64,000 nt of DNA. Origin: Scytalidium lignicola. Its lineage: Eukaryota > Ascomycota > Leotiomycetes. The position numbers and the translations under genes were made by a program. The stretch lies in contig NCSJ02000140.1 of assembly GCA_002812745.2 (NCBI GenBank), positions 42,847 through 106,846 on the forward strand, read 5' to 3'. The notes under the pieces were generated by a model. The model was not told the DNA's origin. It saw only the letters and a list, made by a program, of their open reading frames with translations, and searched no databases. Positions 48,309-60,218 of the stretch are shown here, one piece after another (position 1 is the stretch's first letter; each line of letters opens with the position of its first letter).

Positions 48309-50100
48309 ATGTCGAGCTCGACAACTGACCCAATATACGATGTTCGGGAGGTTCCTGGGAAAGGCAAAGGCCTCGTCGCCACACGAAAGATCACTAAAGG
48401 TACGCGCATTCTCTCCGAAGAGCCCATCGTCAGAGTGCCCGAAAAGACGCTTGGCAATCAGAGTCTACTAGCATCCATACGTAGACAAGTCGACGCGCTC
48501 AGCCCAGACCAGCGAAGCGCTTTCCTCTCTCTGCATAATATTTACATGGATGATGCTGCCTTGAAGTACCTTGGAATCATCCGAACGAATGCTCTTCCGT
48601 TCGGGGACGACGTGATGGAAGCGGGTATTTTCCTTGATGCATGCCGTATCAATCATGCCTGCGACAACAACGCCCAGAAAAGCTGGAACGAGAACATCAA
48701 GCGGCACACCGTCCATGCGTTGCGAGATATCGAGGAAGGCGAGGAGATCACGATTTACTACCTCGGGGTCCTCAACAGCCGCGAAGCCCGCCAAGAGGCT
48801 CTTCAAAGGAAATTCGCGTTTACTTGCTCGTGTCGTCTTTGCTCCCTGCCGCCAGATCAGAGCCAAGAAAATGATAGAAGGCTGAATGAAATCCTCAAGC
48901 TGGATGGTCTTATCGGCAGAAATGGTTTGATGGGCATCGTGTCAAGCCCCTTACAAATACTTCGATATGTCGATCAACAGGTCTGTCTTTACAATGAACA
49001 AGGACCAGATGACGTCGGTTTGCCAAGGGCATTCCTCGACGCTGCACAAATCGCTATCGCCAATGGAGACCTCGCCAGGGCACGGATTTTTGCTGAGCGG
49101 GCGGTGCTTGGATGGACTGTCCTCGAAGGCGATGATAGCTCCAAGGTGCTTCAATACAGAGCTCTAACCCAAGACCCCTCGAAGCACGCGTTATATGGGA
49201 CTACAATGAAGTGGAAGACTGCCGTAGATGATATTCCTCTAGGGCTCGACTCGAAAGACTTGGACAATTGGCTGTGGAAGAGGGAGAAACCCAACCGGCC
49301 AGGACAGCCAGCAGACTTTCGTAACCGGGCGACGTTTCCTGGTTTCGGTGACTTGCCCCACGAGCATTACATTGATCCCCTGTTCTACGCAAGCAGTGAC
49401 GAATTGGCTCGTCCACGACGGCATTGGCTGTTCCTAGCCGAGATTGTCGACTTTAACAGATTCCCCCGTCTGCAGATGACCGTTACAGATGTTGACGGTA
49501 TGACAGTTCCGCTCTTCTTCTACACAGAGGGGCGTGGCAGTGAATGGGAACCTTCACTGGTTCAGAAGGGATACACTGTTGCAATCCTCTACGCAGAATT
49601 CCACGCATTCGCCTTTTCTGAGCCTGGAATTCGACTTGAAGAGCCCACAAATATCAAGGTACCATTACAATTCTGATCAAGACAATAATTGATGTGCCTT
49701 TCTAACACAACGTGGTCGTATAGATATTTCCACTATCACTAGACAAGATGCTAGCGTTGAGTGATCAAGTCCAAAAATTCTCAACGGAAACGAATGATAT
49801 AAGAATACGTGTATGTCATGGGTGTGATAAGCAGGCGGCCTCTTTAAGGAAGTGTGCCAGATGCTCGCTTTTCTGGTACTGTAATGGAGTAAGTGGTCAT
49901 CTGAGCCTTTCCTGTTCGATTAAGATGGCTGACTTTATTACAACAAGGTCTGCCAGAGTACTGGCTGGAATGAGAAAGGCCACAAAGCAGACTGCAAGTT
50001 TCTCAAGGATGCTGATTTGAATGGATTGTTTACTCTCGATTGGGATAATTTTAAAGGTTATATTGGATTTCCTCTGCGCAACGGTCTACGAGAGATCTAG
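48309..50100 (+). CDS. SET domain protein with C-terminal MYND zinc finger
   Basis: Three exons, 48309-49658, 49724-49888 and 49948-50100, join in phase 0 at both GT-AG introns (65 and 59 nt), 555 residues. The N-terminal SET domain starts VREVPGKGKGLVATRKI, has CRINHACDNNAQKSWN (the NH-x-C knot region) near residue 115 and EGEEITIYYLG near 148. The post-SET cluster CSCRLC follows at about 175. The middle part is helical, possibly TPR-like. The MYND finger has all eight ligands: C481, C484, C494, C497, C503, C507, H517 and C521. Such proteins are putative protein lysine methyltransferases. MYND is usually near or inside SET in SMYD proteins; here it is C-terminal. Without the introns the gene would be read as stopping at PLQF. 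Confidence 0.88.
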
Positions 50101-50544
50101 CTGTATTCAAGCGACTAATCCGTCGCAATGAGTTTGTTGGCAACGCCCCTTTCGTATGTTAATCCAAGGACACTGTAGTTCTGGGTACAACCATGGTTTA
50201 AAGTAAGAGAGTGGTGCAGTGGTGGAGCTAGGCAGAGCTGTCAACAAGTGCTCCAATTATGGAATCTAATATCATAATTAAGTTGTTAAAAAACAAAGTC
50301 CAATTTCAGTTAGCCAAATTGTCACAGTAGTTGATTTGGTCATTGAAAGTGGGAATGCCATCTTTATGATCCAAAACTTGCCAATGCAATCTATGCGTCG
50401 ATTTTCGCCAACGTGGATGCAGGAATCAGAAGTTCAATGAGGCCCTAATAACTTTAACGTCAACTAATAGGTCTGAAAAGTAAATACGGAGTATTCAGCC
50501 AGGGGTAAGTATATTTTCTGCATAAAATTACTACTATGAAATTT

Positions 50545-50812
50545 TAATCTGCCAACACGATTTCCCTAATACTTATTCTGGCCACTAGGTGGGGTTCTCT
50601 AATGGGGATACCAACTTTCTGCCTTTTTATTATAGCAAGAGTAAAGTACATAACTTTGTAGACTCAGGAATACAATATAATAAAATGAAGTCAATAGAGC
50701 ATAAATGCACTTTTGCAAAAGATTTAGAGCCCCCTTACTGTAGTACGTAAGTACAGCCGCAAGAGTGGTTCAATCTTGCAAGCCTTCCAGCACGTGGTTT
50801 GGATAATTAGCT
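50545..50812. repeat. Dispersed repeat, copy 2 (upstream of small four-exon gene)
   Basis: Same orientation as 47683-47915, with an extra insertion of about 30 bp near 50590. It lies about 200 bp before the ATG at 51019. Confidence 0.75.
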
Positions 50813-51018
50813 TGCCACGTCATTCCTCCTCATGCAAGCTTACTCATTATTGTCCAAGCCATTGGAACCTTTACGAGCTACCCTTATTATCACAACCCCG
50901 CCATCATACTCTCACTGCTCATCATCAGATACCCCTCATCAGGCCCATCTTCAAACCCAACGACAACGAGCAGAAACTAACTACAACCAATTTAAAGATC
51001 TTTAATCCAAGCTTCACA

Positions 51019-51603
51019 ATGCCTCCACCAACACCTACCCGCCTTGTTACAGTGGATCGTAGCAAAGAAAAAGCCAATGCTCTTGCTACATCAGTCATCA
51101 AGGTCTGACCCATGTCAAACCACCAGTAGCGCCTGATTGTTTCTGTCATGGAGTCTAACAATGTTACATGGCCAGGCCCTTCAAGACAAGTACCACATTG
51201 TTCATGTAGCTAATTGCACTTGTAAGTGCATGATCTCATCTTATATCAACAACCTCCACTGCTCGTTTTAATGGGGCGATAATAACATTTTTTCCGCAGC
51301 CATTGAGGCCGTGAACCATGTCCTCTCTTCTTTTATCCGAGAACCTGATATTTTGGTAGTGTTATCCCAGTTCCCTAAACTACAAAATAGGCAAAATGGT
51401 ATGCTTACTAAAACTGGTCGTTGTAGATCACATCAAGTGAATGGTTTGAAGAAGAACAAGATGAAATCCGTGGAATTGCACAGAGAGTTACGCCAAATGT
51501 GAAATTGATCATGATTCCTCCTGGACTCGCGGCACAGGAGGGTGAGAGTAAGGCGGCTGCGTACTTGAAGGAGCAGGTAGTTGAGTCTGGGAAATTACAC
51601 TAA
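51019..51603 (+). CDS. Small four-exon protein of unknown function, alpha/beta type
   Basis: Exons 51019-51102, 51176-51221, 51300-51355 and 51427-51603 splice by GT-AG introns (73, 78 and 71 nt) into 120 residues with frame kept throughout. It begins MPPPTPTRLVTVDRSKEKAN, continues KYHIVHVANCTSIEAVNHVL and REPDIL, then TSSEWFEEEQDEIRGIAQRV, LIMIPPGLAA and KEQVVESGKLH. Alternating strand-like and helix-like segments suggest a small Rossmann-like or receiver-like fold, but no catalytic motif is visible. The exon-intron pattern with matching phases supports a real gene. Neighbour to the SET-MYND gene on the same strand. Confidence 0.7.
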
Positions 51604-52328
51604 GAGATAGCTACTCCTTGGGAGGGATCAGAAGCAACGGACCGTGGTTGGGTTAAGGGTTTATAGTAACAAAGCATAATTTGGGTAGTATAAGAATGCT
51701 TATAGATATTTTTGAAAGCCATATAATAAGTGTTTCCAAAGATAATAGTGATGAATCAAAACGCGAGGGAAGGACTAAGTTAAGGTATAATTATTGTCTA
51801 CAACCCATCTCCGAATCCCCAATAGAGAAGGGTTAAATATGTATAATCTCTTAGTTATTTGAGTGAGAACGGTCCTTTTGTTTTATTCCTTCTTCCTGAT
51901 GCCACACACATGGTTCTCTAGCTTCTCTTACTTAAAATATACGTACGCTCGTTTAATCTTTCCCGGCATTTCGGACAAAGATGTGGCATAAGTGGCGTAC
52001 AGTCACGTACATGCTAGCGAGAGCATGGGTACTTGTACCCATGCGCATAAGATGAAATTTTCTGTAATTACTGTCATATTCCAATTCAGCCTGTTTTTTC
52101 GCGAAAAAGAGCCCTGTGCACCACTTTTTGGTGCGCGTACCATAGAAAAGTAATGCATGAGATAGAATCAATCAATTGCTTACCATACAACGCGTTTCTA
52201 CACTTGTTTTTCGTGCTATTTTACCGTTAGATATCGAATGCAATATACCATGTTCAAAATCCNAAAAAAACAACCAAAAAAACACCTTCTAAGAAGTTGA
52301 AACAGCTCTTAAACCCCTCAACCCCTAT
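51604..52328. other. Intergenic, transition to the second AT-rich island
   Basis: No gene recognised. Contains the hairpin at 52023-52044. A minus-strand frame at 51953-52171 has no convincing features. Confidence 0.4.
52023..52044. repeat. Perfect 10-bp stem hairpin
   Basis: GCATGGGTAC-TT-GTACCCATGC. No terminator-like tract follows it; its role is unknown. Confidence 0.8.
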
Positions 52329-52547
52329 TTAACAACCTAGAATTTGACTTATATCTTGAACTTCTACTCTAACAGAACAATTACCGTTTTCTGTAGTTGT
52401 TACATCTCCAAAAGCTTTAACTAAACGTTCATCAAGTGTTTTGCTGTCCTTTTCACATCCTAATTCACCCTCTGATTCAATTAATACATAACGACCAGCT
52501 AAAACATCTTTACCTTCAACACCTTTACCTGAACATAATATAAAGTT
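52329..52547 (-). CDS. Orphan open frame, possible terminal exon of a small Cys-containing protein
   Basis: The minus strand is open for 72 codons plus the TAA stop at 52331-52329. It has no in-frame ATG and a stop just upstream (52550-52548). It reads CSGKGVEGKDVLAGRYVLIE, then GELGCEKDSKTLDERLVKAF and NGNCSVRVEVQ, ending ILGC. Third positions are nearly all A or T, but no stops have formed, unlike the surrounding mutated DNA. A TTCAG just inside its upstream end could be a splice acceptor, which would make it a last exon. No family recognised, and no upstream exon could be assigned. Confidence 0.33.
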   Translation of the reverse strand, partial: NFILCSGKGVEGKDVLAGRYVLIESEGELGCEKDSKTLDERLVKAFGDVTTTENGNCSVRVEVQDISQILGC

Positions 52548-53435
52548 CTAAATAAAGGTATATTTTAAAGGAAAGATCATCATATCTTATGTATATATAG
52601 TTAATCTGAACAACCTTTACTGTCTTTAATATGAATTGATTGTTGTAGAAGAAAAAGAGTTTATAGTTAATTATACAACATGTAAATATATATAAGGAGT
52701 TCTAAGAAATAAAGATATATTAGTATATAATTATAGTATTAAGAAGAAACTTATCATATTTAAAATATACTATAATAATTAATGATAACATCTTGAAAAG
52801 ATATTCAAGAATAAAGTTGTTAAAAAGGAGGAGATTCTTTGAATTAACATTAAATATATTATTAATTTCAACTTATATAATGAATTATCTCCTGAAATAA
52901 CATATAAGCTTGCTTTAAAATGTATATTTTTAATTTTAATAGACGAAAATGCACTTGAACAAGAAGATATCAAACAAGAACTAATACTTNAAAAAATAAT
53001 AATCAACAACAAATATTCAACTTGATAAATTACAACAAATAATATAGAAGAACCTAGAATATAGTACAAGGTTTACTTTATTTGANTTTTTATTGATATA
53101 ATGATTTTTCTTGTTATAATTTCGAAAAACTATATTATAACATAATTAATAAAGATTATAATACTCTTCATCTTGTTGTCAATGGTAAAATAGTTAAAGA
53201 ATAAGTAGTTGAAATCCACAAAGGCAAAGCAACTCTTAAAAGACCTTTTACGAAGGTAATTGTTATAATAATAACTTATAATAAGCAATATAAGCAAAGG
53301 AAGAATGTTNAAAAAAAGGTTAAATTCAAAGGTTTTGTCAATTATAATAATAACTCTGGGTAATTACATTATATACAATTTTAGTAATAATAGTATACCT
53401 TATAATATTCTAACAATAAAATTATAATATATAAT
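52548..53435. other. AT-rich, RIP-like DNA without recognised content
   Basis: Strongly AT-rich with several N beside A or T runs. No domain or repeat boundary found by eye. Confidence 0.4.
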
Positions 53436-53629
53436 TGTCGGTTCATTTGTAATACGAAGTATGGTACATAATTATACGTAATATACTTGTTGTGCTATTC
53501 TATGGTTGTTGTACGAATAAGGGTAGGAAGGCGAAGCTGTAGGAGCTTCGCTTGTTCTTACTACTTAATCAGGACTAGCTTACAAGAGTATGTGAATATC
53601 ATGTGTATATAACCATTATTTTACTAACA
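53436..53629 (-). repeat. 3' LTR of a minus-strand Copia element
   Basis: 194 bp, TGTCGGTTCATT ... TACTAACA; same family as the solo LTR at 39551-39744, with many C-to-T and G-to-A differences. The flanking 5-mers (ATAAT and CTGGA) do not match, as expected when only one end of an element is present. Confidence 0.85.
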
Positions 53630-54796
53630 CTGGAATTACTCTAAAAATGGTTGTACATTGTAACTCTTAAAACATTCAAATCTGTAGAGTTTTCCTAATT
53701 GTATGCTAATTGCCTAATTGGGAATAGTTCTAAATCCCTTCTTTGTATGATTCTTTATTCTGCCACTTATATTGTTATATTCTACTTATTCTATCATTTC
53801 CAATTGTACTTTATTTGTATTTAATAGTTGTTTTAGAGTATTAAATAGCTTTCCTTTAGTCATGGAATCAACTAGGTTTGTAGTTCTTTTAATCTATTAT
53901 ACCTTAGTGATTTAGTATTGTTTATATGCTTAGCAAAGGTATATTATGTTAATCATAAGTTACTTTTCCTATGTAGTTCTTAACTTGACAAGATAATTAT
54001 ACAATAACCTTGAATCTATATATATAATTAATAAGAGCTTGATTTCGAGGATTCCTTTGATAATTGACTTGATTATAGTTTTTATATTAAATCTATGAGT
54101 TATTCTATACAATTCTAAGGTTAAAACATTATATATAACNTTTTTTATACTTGATTAATGTTTAGTATAATGTATTTATGTTTCTCTTCTAGTCTACAAG
54201 TGTTATAATATAATTAATTTATAATAATAGATCTTTGTTATTTATAAATGAAGTGTTTGTAAAGATTAATAATTATAATGTCTTCTTATTAAGCTTGACA
54301 AATTATATTCCTTTAATAATATTCTAGATTTGTTATTATAAGTGTTTATTCAGCAATTTCATATCTTCTTAGCTAAGATCAATAACTTAAGTAATTATTA
54401 ATAGGTTGTATAACATTTCTAGTTAACAAACTGAAGTTATATATACTTCTTAAGTATGTTGTATAATATATTACTCCTTAGTAATAAGGTTTTAATGTAC
54501 AATTCCTTATAAGCTTGTTATAATAGTTAATTTCCTGATTACAAGTTGTAGATTAGTATATTAACATTCTTAAGTAAGTGAAATTCTAGTATTATTCANT
54601 TGTATAATACTTTTATTAAACTTGATTCCCTTGTTAATAATTAATGTTTTACATTCTTTTACTAGAAAATTAACTTTTTTTAATTGTTCTTACTCAAGTT
54701 TAACAAATTAAATGTTTTTAATAAATAAGGTATTATTAGTTTAAAGCCTTATAATACTAAAAGATTCAGTGTTATACAATATATTATATGTTTTAC
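53436..54796 (-). mobile_element. Ty1/copia retrotransposon 3' part, minus strand
   Basis: Leftward of 54796 the minus strand holds degraded polyprotein sequence. Close to the LTR it reads NLVDSMTKGKLFNTLKQLL at about 53880-53830, corresponding to the NPADAMTKxKPxxALKxLI end of the fungal Copia RT-RNase H region. The 3' LTR follows. The rest of the element is missing because a gypsy LTR begins at 54797. Confidence 0.65.
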
Positions 54797-55103
54797 TGTA
54801 ACATGGTGATTGGTGTAAGCCTGAGGCTCGATACACTGCAGGGTGTATATAGAGAACCTAGCAATCACATGACATGATAAGGACCTAGGGGACCTGGGGA
54901 GTCCAAGAGGTCTAGCAGGATTTCATTATTTATATAAGTGTATTATAAGAACATAAGAGTAGACTCCTTGTGTTCAACCTAAATATATTACTAGATCTTA
55001 CCCTTAACTTAGTTGCTTGCTTGTGTATTACATATTTCTGCTGTCCTTGAACATTTACCTTATCCCTGCTATCCAGTAACCTGGATAATGTAGTTTTGTA
55101 ACA
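54797..55103 (+). repeat. 5' LTR of a plus-strand gypsy element
   Basis: 307 bp, TGTAACATGG ... TTTTGTAACA; reverse-complement homologue of 19187-19501. It retains more GC than the internal DNA that follows. Confidence 0.82.
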
Positions 55104-58100
55104 TTTTGAACATTACTTATCTTGATGAATTAGGATTTGGAAATAAATATACTAATAAATAATAACAACAACAAACAACAACCTAAAGAAGGTTCTGAAG
55201 AAAGCTCTAAAGAAGAATCTGAAGAGGAATCTAAAGAAAGATCTGAGGAAAGTTTAGAAGATAGTTTTGAAAAAGACTAAGGTAAGAACCAGATTATCAA
55301 GAAAATTAATATCCAAGAAGGAATGTTAAAGGAAGTTGTTATATTATTAAAGTAAATTATTAAATCAACAAAAAGATCAACTGTTAGAGAATCATCAAGA
55401 GTTATAAGAAAGAAGTTAACACTTCTATTACTTAAGTCTAACCTAAAACTAATTTTAACACTAAGAACTCTAAGTCTAGACCTTGATTTAGACTTTAAAC
55501 TAGAGGACAACATTAAACAAATCCTAATAATAACTCTTAAAGAAGTCAAAATCACCAGACTAAACTTGTTTTATAAAGACAAAAAGAAGTTGAAAGTATA
55601 TCTTATTTAAACAAGGACTTATTTAGTATTAAATAATTACTTATTACTTAAAGATATACATAAGGTTTTATAAGCATTTACATACTTAAGAGAAATAGTT
55701 GAAACTTGGTTTTAACCTTTTAAGGATGAATAATTCATAATAAATAGAGAAATACAAAACCAAGGAATAATCAACATCATTACAAGTTAAGTTAATTATA
55801 CAGGAGAACTTAAACACTTATATAAAGATATTAACAAAAAAAGGAATGTTAAGAGATAATTAACTTATCTCAGATAAATTAAAAGCCTTAGTAAATATAT
55901 AATGCTTTATTGTTAGTATACAATATTGATTAACTAAGGAGAAGAAGTACATATACATTAGTATAAGACTAAGTTAAAGGATTCCATCAAAGAAGAATTA
56001 TACTAATAACTTATAATCATTACATTTAATACTTTTATTAACTTGTCCATCAAGATCAAGAATGAACAATATAAGATGCTCTTAGATAAAAAGAATAAAT
56101 CTTACTTTAACAAGAGAAAGACTAATAATAAAAAAGATTAAGAAGACTTTATAAAGTTAAACATTATAAAGAAAGAAAAGACCTTTAAAGAAAAGGAAAA
56201 GAAATACTTTAACAGAAAAAACAAAAAAGGGAATTTCTTTAGAATCTCTTTTAAAGAATTAGATAAGAGAAGAAAAAACAAGTTATATTTTAAGTATGAA
56301 ATGTTTAAATATATAACAAATATTCATAAGAAGGANAACAAGTCAANTATGTTAGTTAAGGTTAAAGTTATAAGAATCTTAAGAATCAAAGATATCTTAT
56401 CAGAATTATCAGAGGAGGAAAGCTTGAACTTAGAAGAAACATCTAATAAGAAAGTCAATAAGGTAATATTTATAACAATAAGAAGAACTCAGTATATATA
56501 ATACTTTTAAGATAAGGAAGAAGCTAAGAACTTGAACAGATGAATATTAATTCCAAGAGTTAATAAGATCTAGATAATCATATTAACAAACTTCGAAGTT
56601 ATACTAATAGAATAATATCTTGTTTTTAAGGAAGTATTAATCTTAAGATATTATTTAACAATTAGTATAAGAAGTTTAAGGGGATAAGAGATCTTAAATA
56701 AAAGTCAACTTTATAAAACTGTATAATAAGAAGAAATAATTGTTGAAAAATAAGAACTTGACCTTGAAGATCTTATTCTAGTCTATAAGACTAACTTCTA
56801 GAGTATTATCATAAAGAGAAGAACATATAAGTTCTTTTTATTAATAAAAAGAACTTAAATATAAGATGACTTTAATTAAATGCTCAAGGATGCTTGGATA
56901 ATAATAGAAGAAGGATTAAACTATATTGTATAAAGGTAATACAACTTATAATAAGAAGGACTTCTAATACTGACTTTCTAACAAGATCAAGCAGAAGTAA
57001 AAACATAATATGAAGAAATTTAAAGTTTAAGAAAATCAGTAAAATAATTACTTAAAGCTAAATAATATTATATTAAACAAGAATAAAAGGAACTTATTAA
57101 GATTGTTGTTAAATAAGTTAACTAAGATATAAAAGCTTTACTTATAGTTAATGAATTAAAAGAAGATTCATTACCTTTAGAATTATTTATTATATTATTA
57201 AAGGAGGATGAATTAATATGAAGGATTGATTAACAGTTTAACTAAGAAGTAATAATATACTCTTTGAATTTTACAAAAAGAATTCCTGAGGAAAGTAATA
57301 TCTTTATCATTAAAATACAAGAATACCTTGGAAATGAGATAACAGAATAAGTATAAGATACATGTATATTCATGAATGATAAAAGCTTAGATAGACTAAG
57401 GCTAAGAGATCTTATAAAAAGATAAACAACATTATTTGAAGAACTTTAAGAAAATATTAAAGAGTTGAAAATTAAGGATAATGTATTAATTGATAATATT
57501 GAAAATGTTAATCTTTACTTTATGAACAGTAAAAGTTTATTATACATAAACATAAAACTATGCAAAAAGTTAATAAAAGCTTTAATTGATTTAAGAGTTA
57601 AAAGAAACTTTATTAGTAAACAAGTTGTGAAGTGACTTAGACTTAGCACAAGAGTTAAGAAAGATAACTATTTGATATTATTAGTAAACAGTAATATAGT
57701 CAAGAGAGTAATTAATGTTTAAACTTGTGAATTAAATATAAGGATTAATAATAATCATCAGGAAAGAATATCCTTTGATGTTATACAGTTAAGAATATAT
57801 CAAGTAATACTAAGAATCAAATGGATAAGGAAGTATAATCTGATAATTAATTAAAGAACAAGTATAATTACCTTTTCAGAGGAAGAACAGAATTTAATGT
57901 TTTTAAGAGTTATCTATGTTAACAAAACCTTAAAATATATTCTTTAAGAATATTATGAATAATTAAAGTTATTTACAAAAAGACCTGATGATTCAGTTTT
58001 ACCTGAGTATAAACCATGAGATCATAAGATAAAGCTTAAAGAGGGGTTTAAACTAGCTTATAGATTAATTTATCAAATAACTCTTGTTAAGGATAAAGCA

Positions 58101-60218
58101 ATAAAGAAATAGTTACTTAAGAAAATAATTCTTAAAAGTTTATATAAAGAAGGTTATAATGAAGTTAGAACATTATTATATTATGTGAAAAAAGGAGATA
58201 ATCCGTTAAGATAACCTTGTAATAACTACAAATACTTAAATAGTAAAACTAAGAAAGACTAATACCTCTTGTCATTGATAAATTCAATAATGGACAAGTT
58301 GAAAGGAGTTGTTATATTCATCAAGTTAAACTTATAATTAGTATTTAATCTAGTTAAGATTAAAAGGGATAATAAATAAAAGGTTATTATTCAAACAAAA
58401 TACAGATTATTTAAGCTATTGGTTATAACATTTAATATGATTAATACTCTAGTAATATAACAAAGAATAATAGATTATATATTAGAAAAATACTTAGAGA
58501 AATTCATAATAATATATCTTGATGATATAATTGTTTACTTAAAGAGTATTAAAGAATATAAAGAGTATATTAAGCTTATTTTAAAAGTGTTATAAGAAGT
58601 AAGATTATGTTGTAAACTAATAAAATGTAAATTCTATAAAGAATAAGTTTAATTCTTAGGATATTGTATTTCTGGAGAAAGAATAAAAACCCTTAATGAT
58701 AAGATTCAATTAATTAAGGAGTAAGAATTACTTAAGACAATTAAGTAATTATAAAGTTTCTTAAGGTTGACTAACTATTACTATAGATTTATAAAAGATT
58801 ATTCTAAAATCTTTATATTATTGACTAAACTTACAAAGAAGGATTAAGCTTATAAATAGAATAACATTATGAAAGAGATATTCTAAAACATTAAAAATGC
58901 TTTTATGAAAGGAGGTTTCTTAAGAATCTTTAATCCAAAGAAAGGAATAAGGATTAAAACTAATACCTTTGATATAGTATTAAGAGTTGTATTATCATAA
59001 TTACAGTAAATTAGTAAATAACATTACTAAGTACCATTAGCATTTTAGTTAAGAAAGTTGAACATTATGGAAAAAAANTTATTAAATATTAAATAAAGAA
59101 ATGTTAATCATTGTAAAAGCTTTAAAGTATTAGAGAATGTATACAATTAAATCTAATAAAACAGTAAATATACTTTTTGATTATTATAACCTTTAATACT
59201 TCATGATAACCAAGTAGTTAAATGTAAGACAAGTATAATAAGCAAAGAAGTTATCTGAGTATAATTTTAAGATTATTCATGTTAAAGATGAAGATAATAG
59301 AAGAGTAAATACTTTAAGCTAGAAACCTGAGTACTTAATTAAAGAAAAGGAAGAAAGTGAATTAATATTAAAAGAGGATGAAGATAGATTCTTAATATAC
59401 AATAAAGGACAACTTATAACTATTATAACAATAATAGATAAGTATTAAGCTAATCAAATCAGAGAAGTGACTAAAAGAGAAAAGAAAAGAAATATTTTAC
59501 TAGATATAATTAAAGGTGAATAGGAGAAAATCAAAAACATTTAATATAAAAACAAGAAGTTATATATATTAATGAAATTAGCAAAGGAGTTTGTTAAAGA
59601 ATAGTATAGTTTATTATACAATAAACATATAAGAGTAACTTAATGTTATTATTAAATTAATAAAGATTACTTTATCATGAAATTATAATTAGTAATCAAG
59701 AAAGTAATTACAGAATATGAAATCTGTAAGAAGGCTAAGAATTTAAGAAGAAAGCCTTAAGGATAATTATACTTAACATAAGTACTTAACAATTCATAAG
59801 AATTAATTAGATAAGATTTTATTATAAAACTATTAATTTTCATAAATTATACAACAAAAGTTAAGTATAACTTTATCTTTATTATAATTAAATATTATAC
59901 TAAGTTTATAATCTTTGAATTATTCAAGGAGACTTGAAGAGTATAAGAGATAGTTAATATATTCTTATGAAGAGTAATGTTTTAATAAGGAGTATTAAAA
60001 TAAATAATCTTTGATAAAGATACAAGATTTATATTTAAGTTTTAAGAAATATTAACAACAAGAATAAGAGTTAAAAGGAAATTATCAACAATATAGTATT
60101 TACAGATTAATAAACAAATAAAACATTTGAATATATAATTAAAAGGATATCTAAGATGTTATGTTAATTATAATCAAGACAATTAAGTTGATTACTTATT
60201 AATAGCAGAAATGTTATA
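54797..60218 (+). mobile_element. Ty3/gypsy retrotransposon, plus strand, ending in a fold-back
   Basis: After the LTR comes an acidic Ser/Glu-rich gag start (55180-55280) and a possible gag zinc knuckle at 56290-56330 whose Cys codons now read Tyr (YFKYEMFKY). A protease region follows, with ALIDLRVKRNFIS at about 57570, where ALIDSGA is usual. The reverse transcriptase has KEGFKLAYRLIYQ, FIIIYLDDIIVYLKS (catalytic box near 58500-58545) and FLGYCISGERI. RNase H and integrase DNA extend to 60218. Stops are frequent. There is no 3' LTR, because the sequence turns into an inverted copy at about 60218. Confidence 0.75.

Noticed and set aside
51953..52171. Minus-strand 72-codon frame, and an alternative frame reading HLCPKCRERL
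   Set aside because: Suggestive Cys spacing only; no start or splice support.
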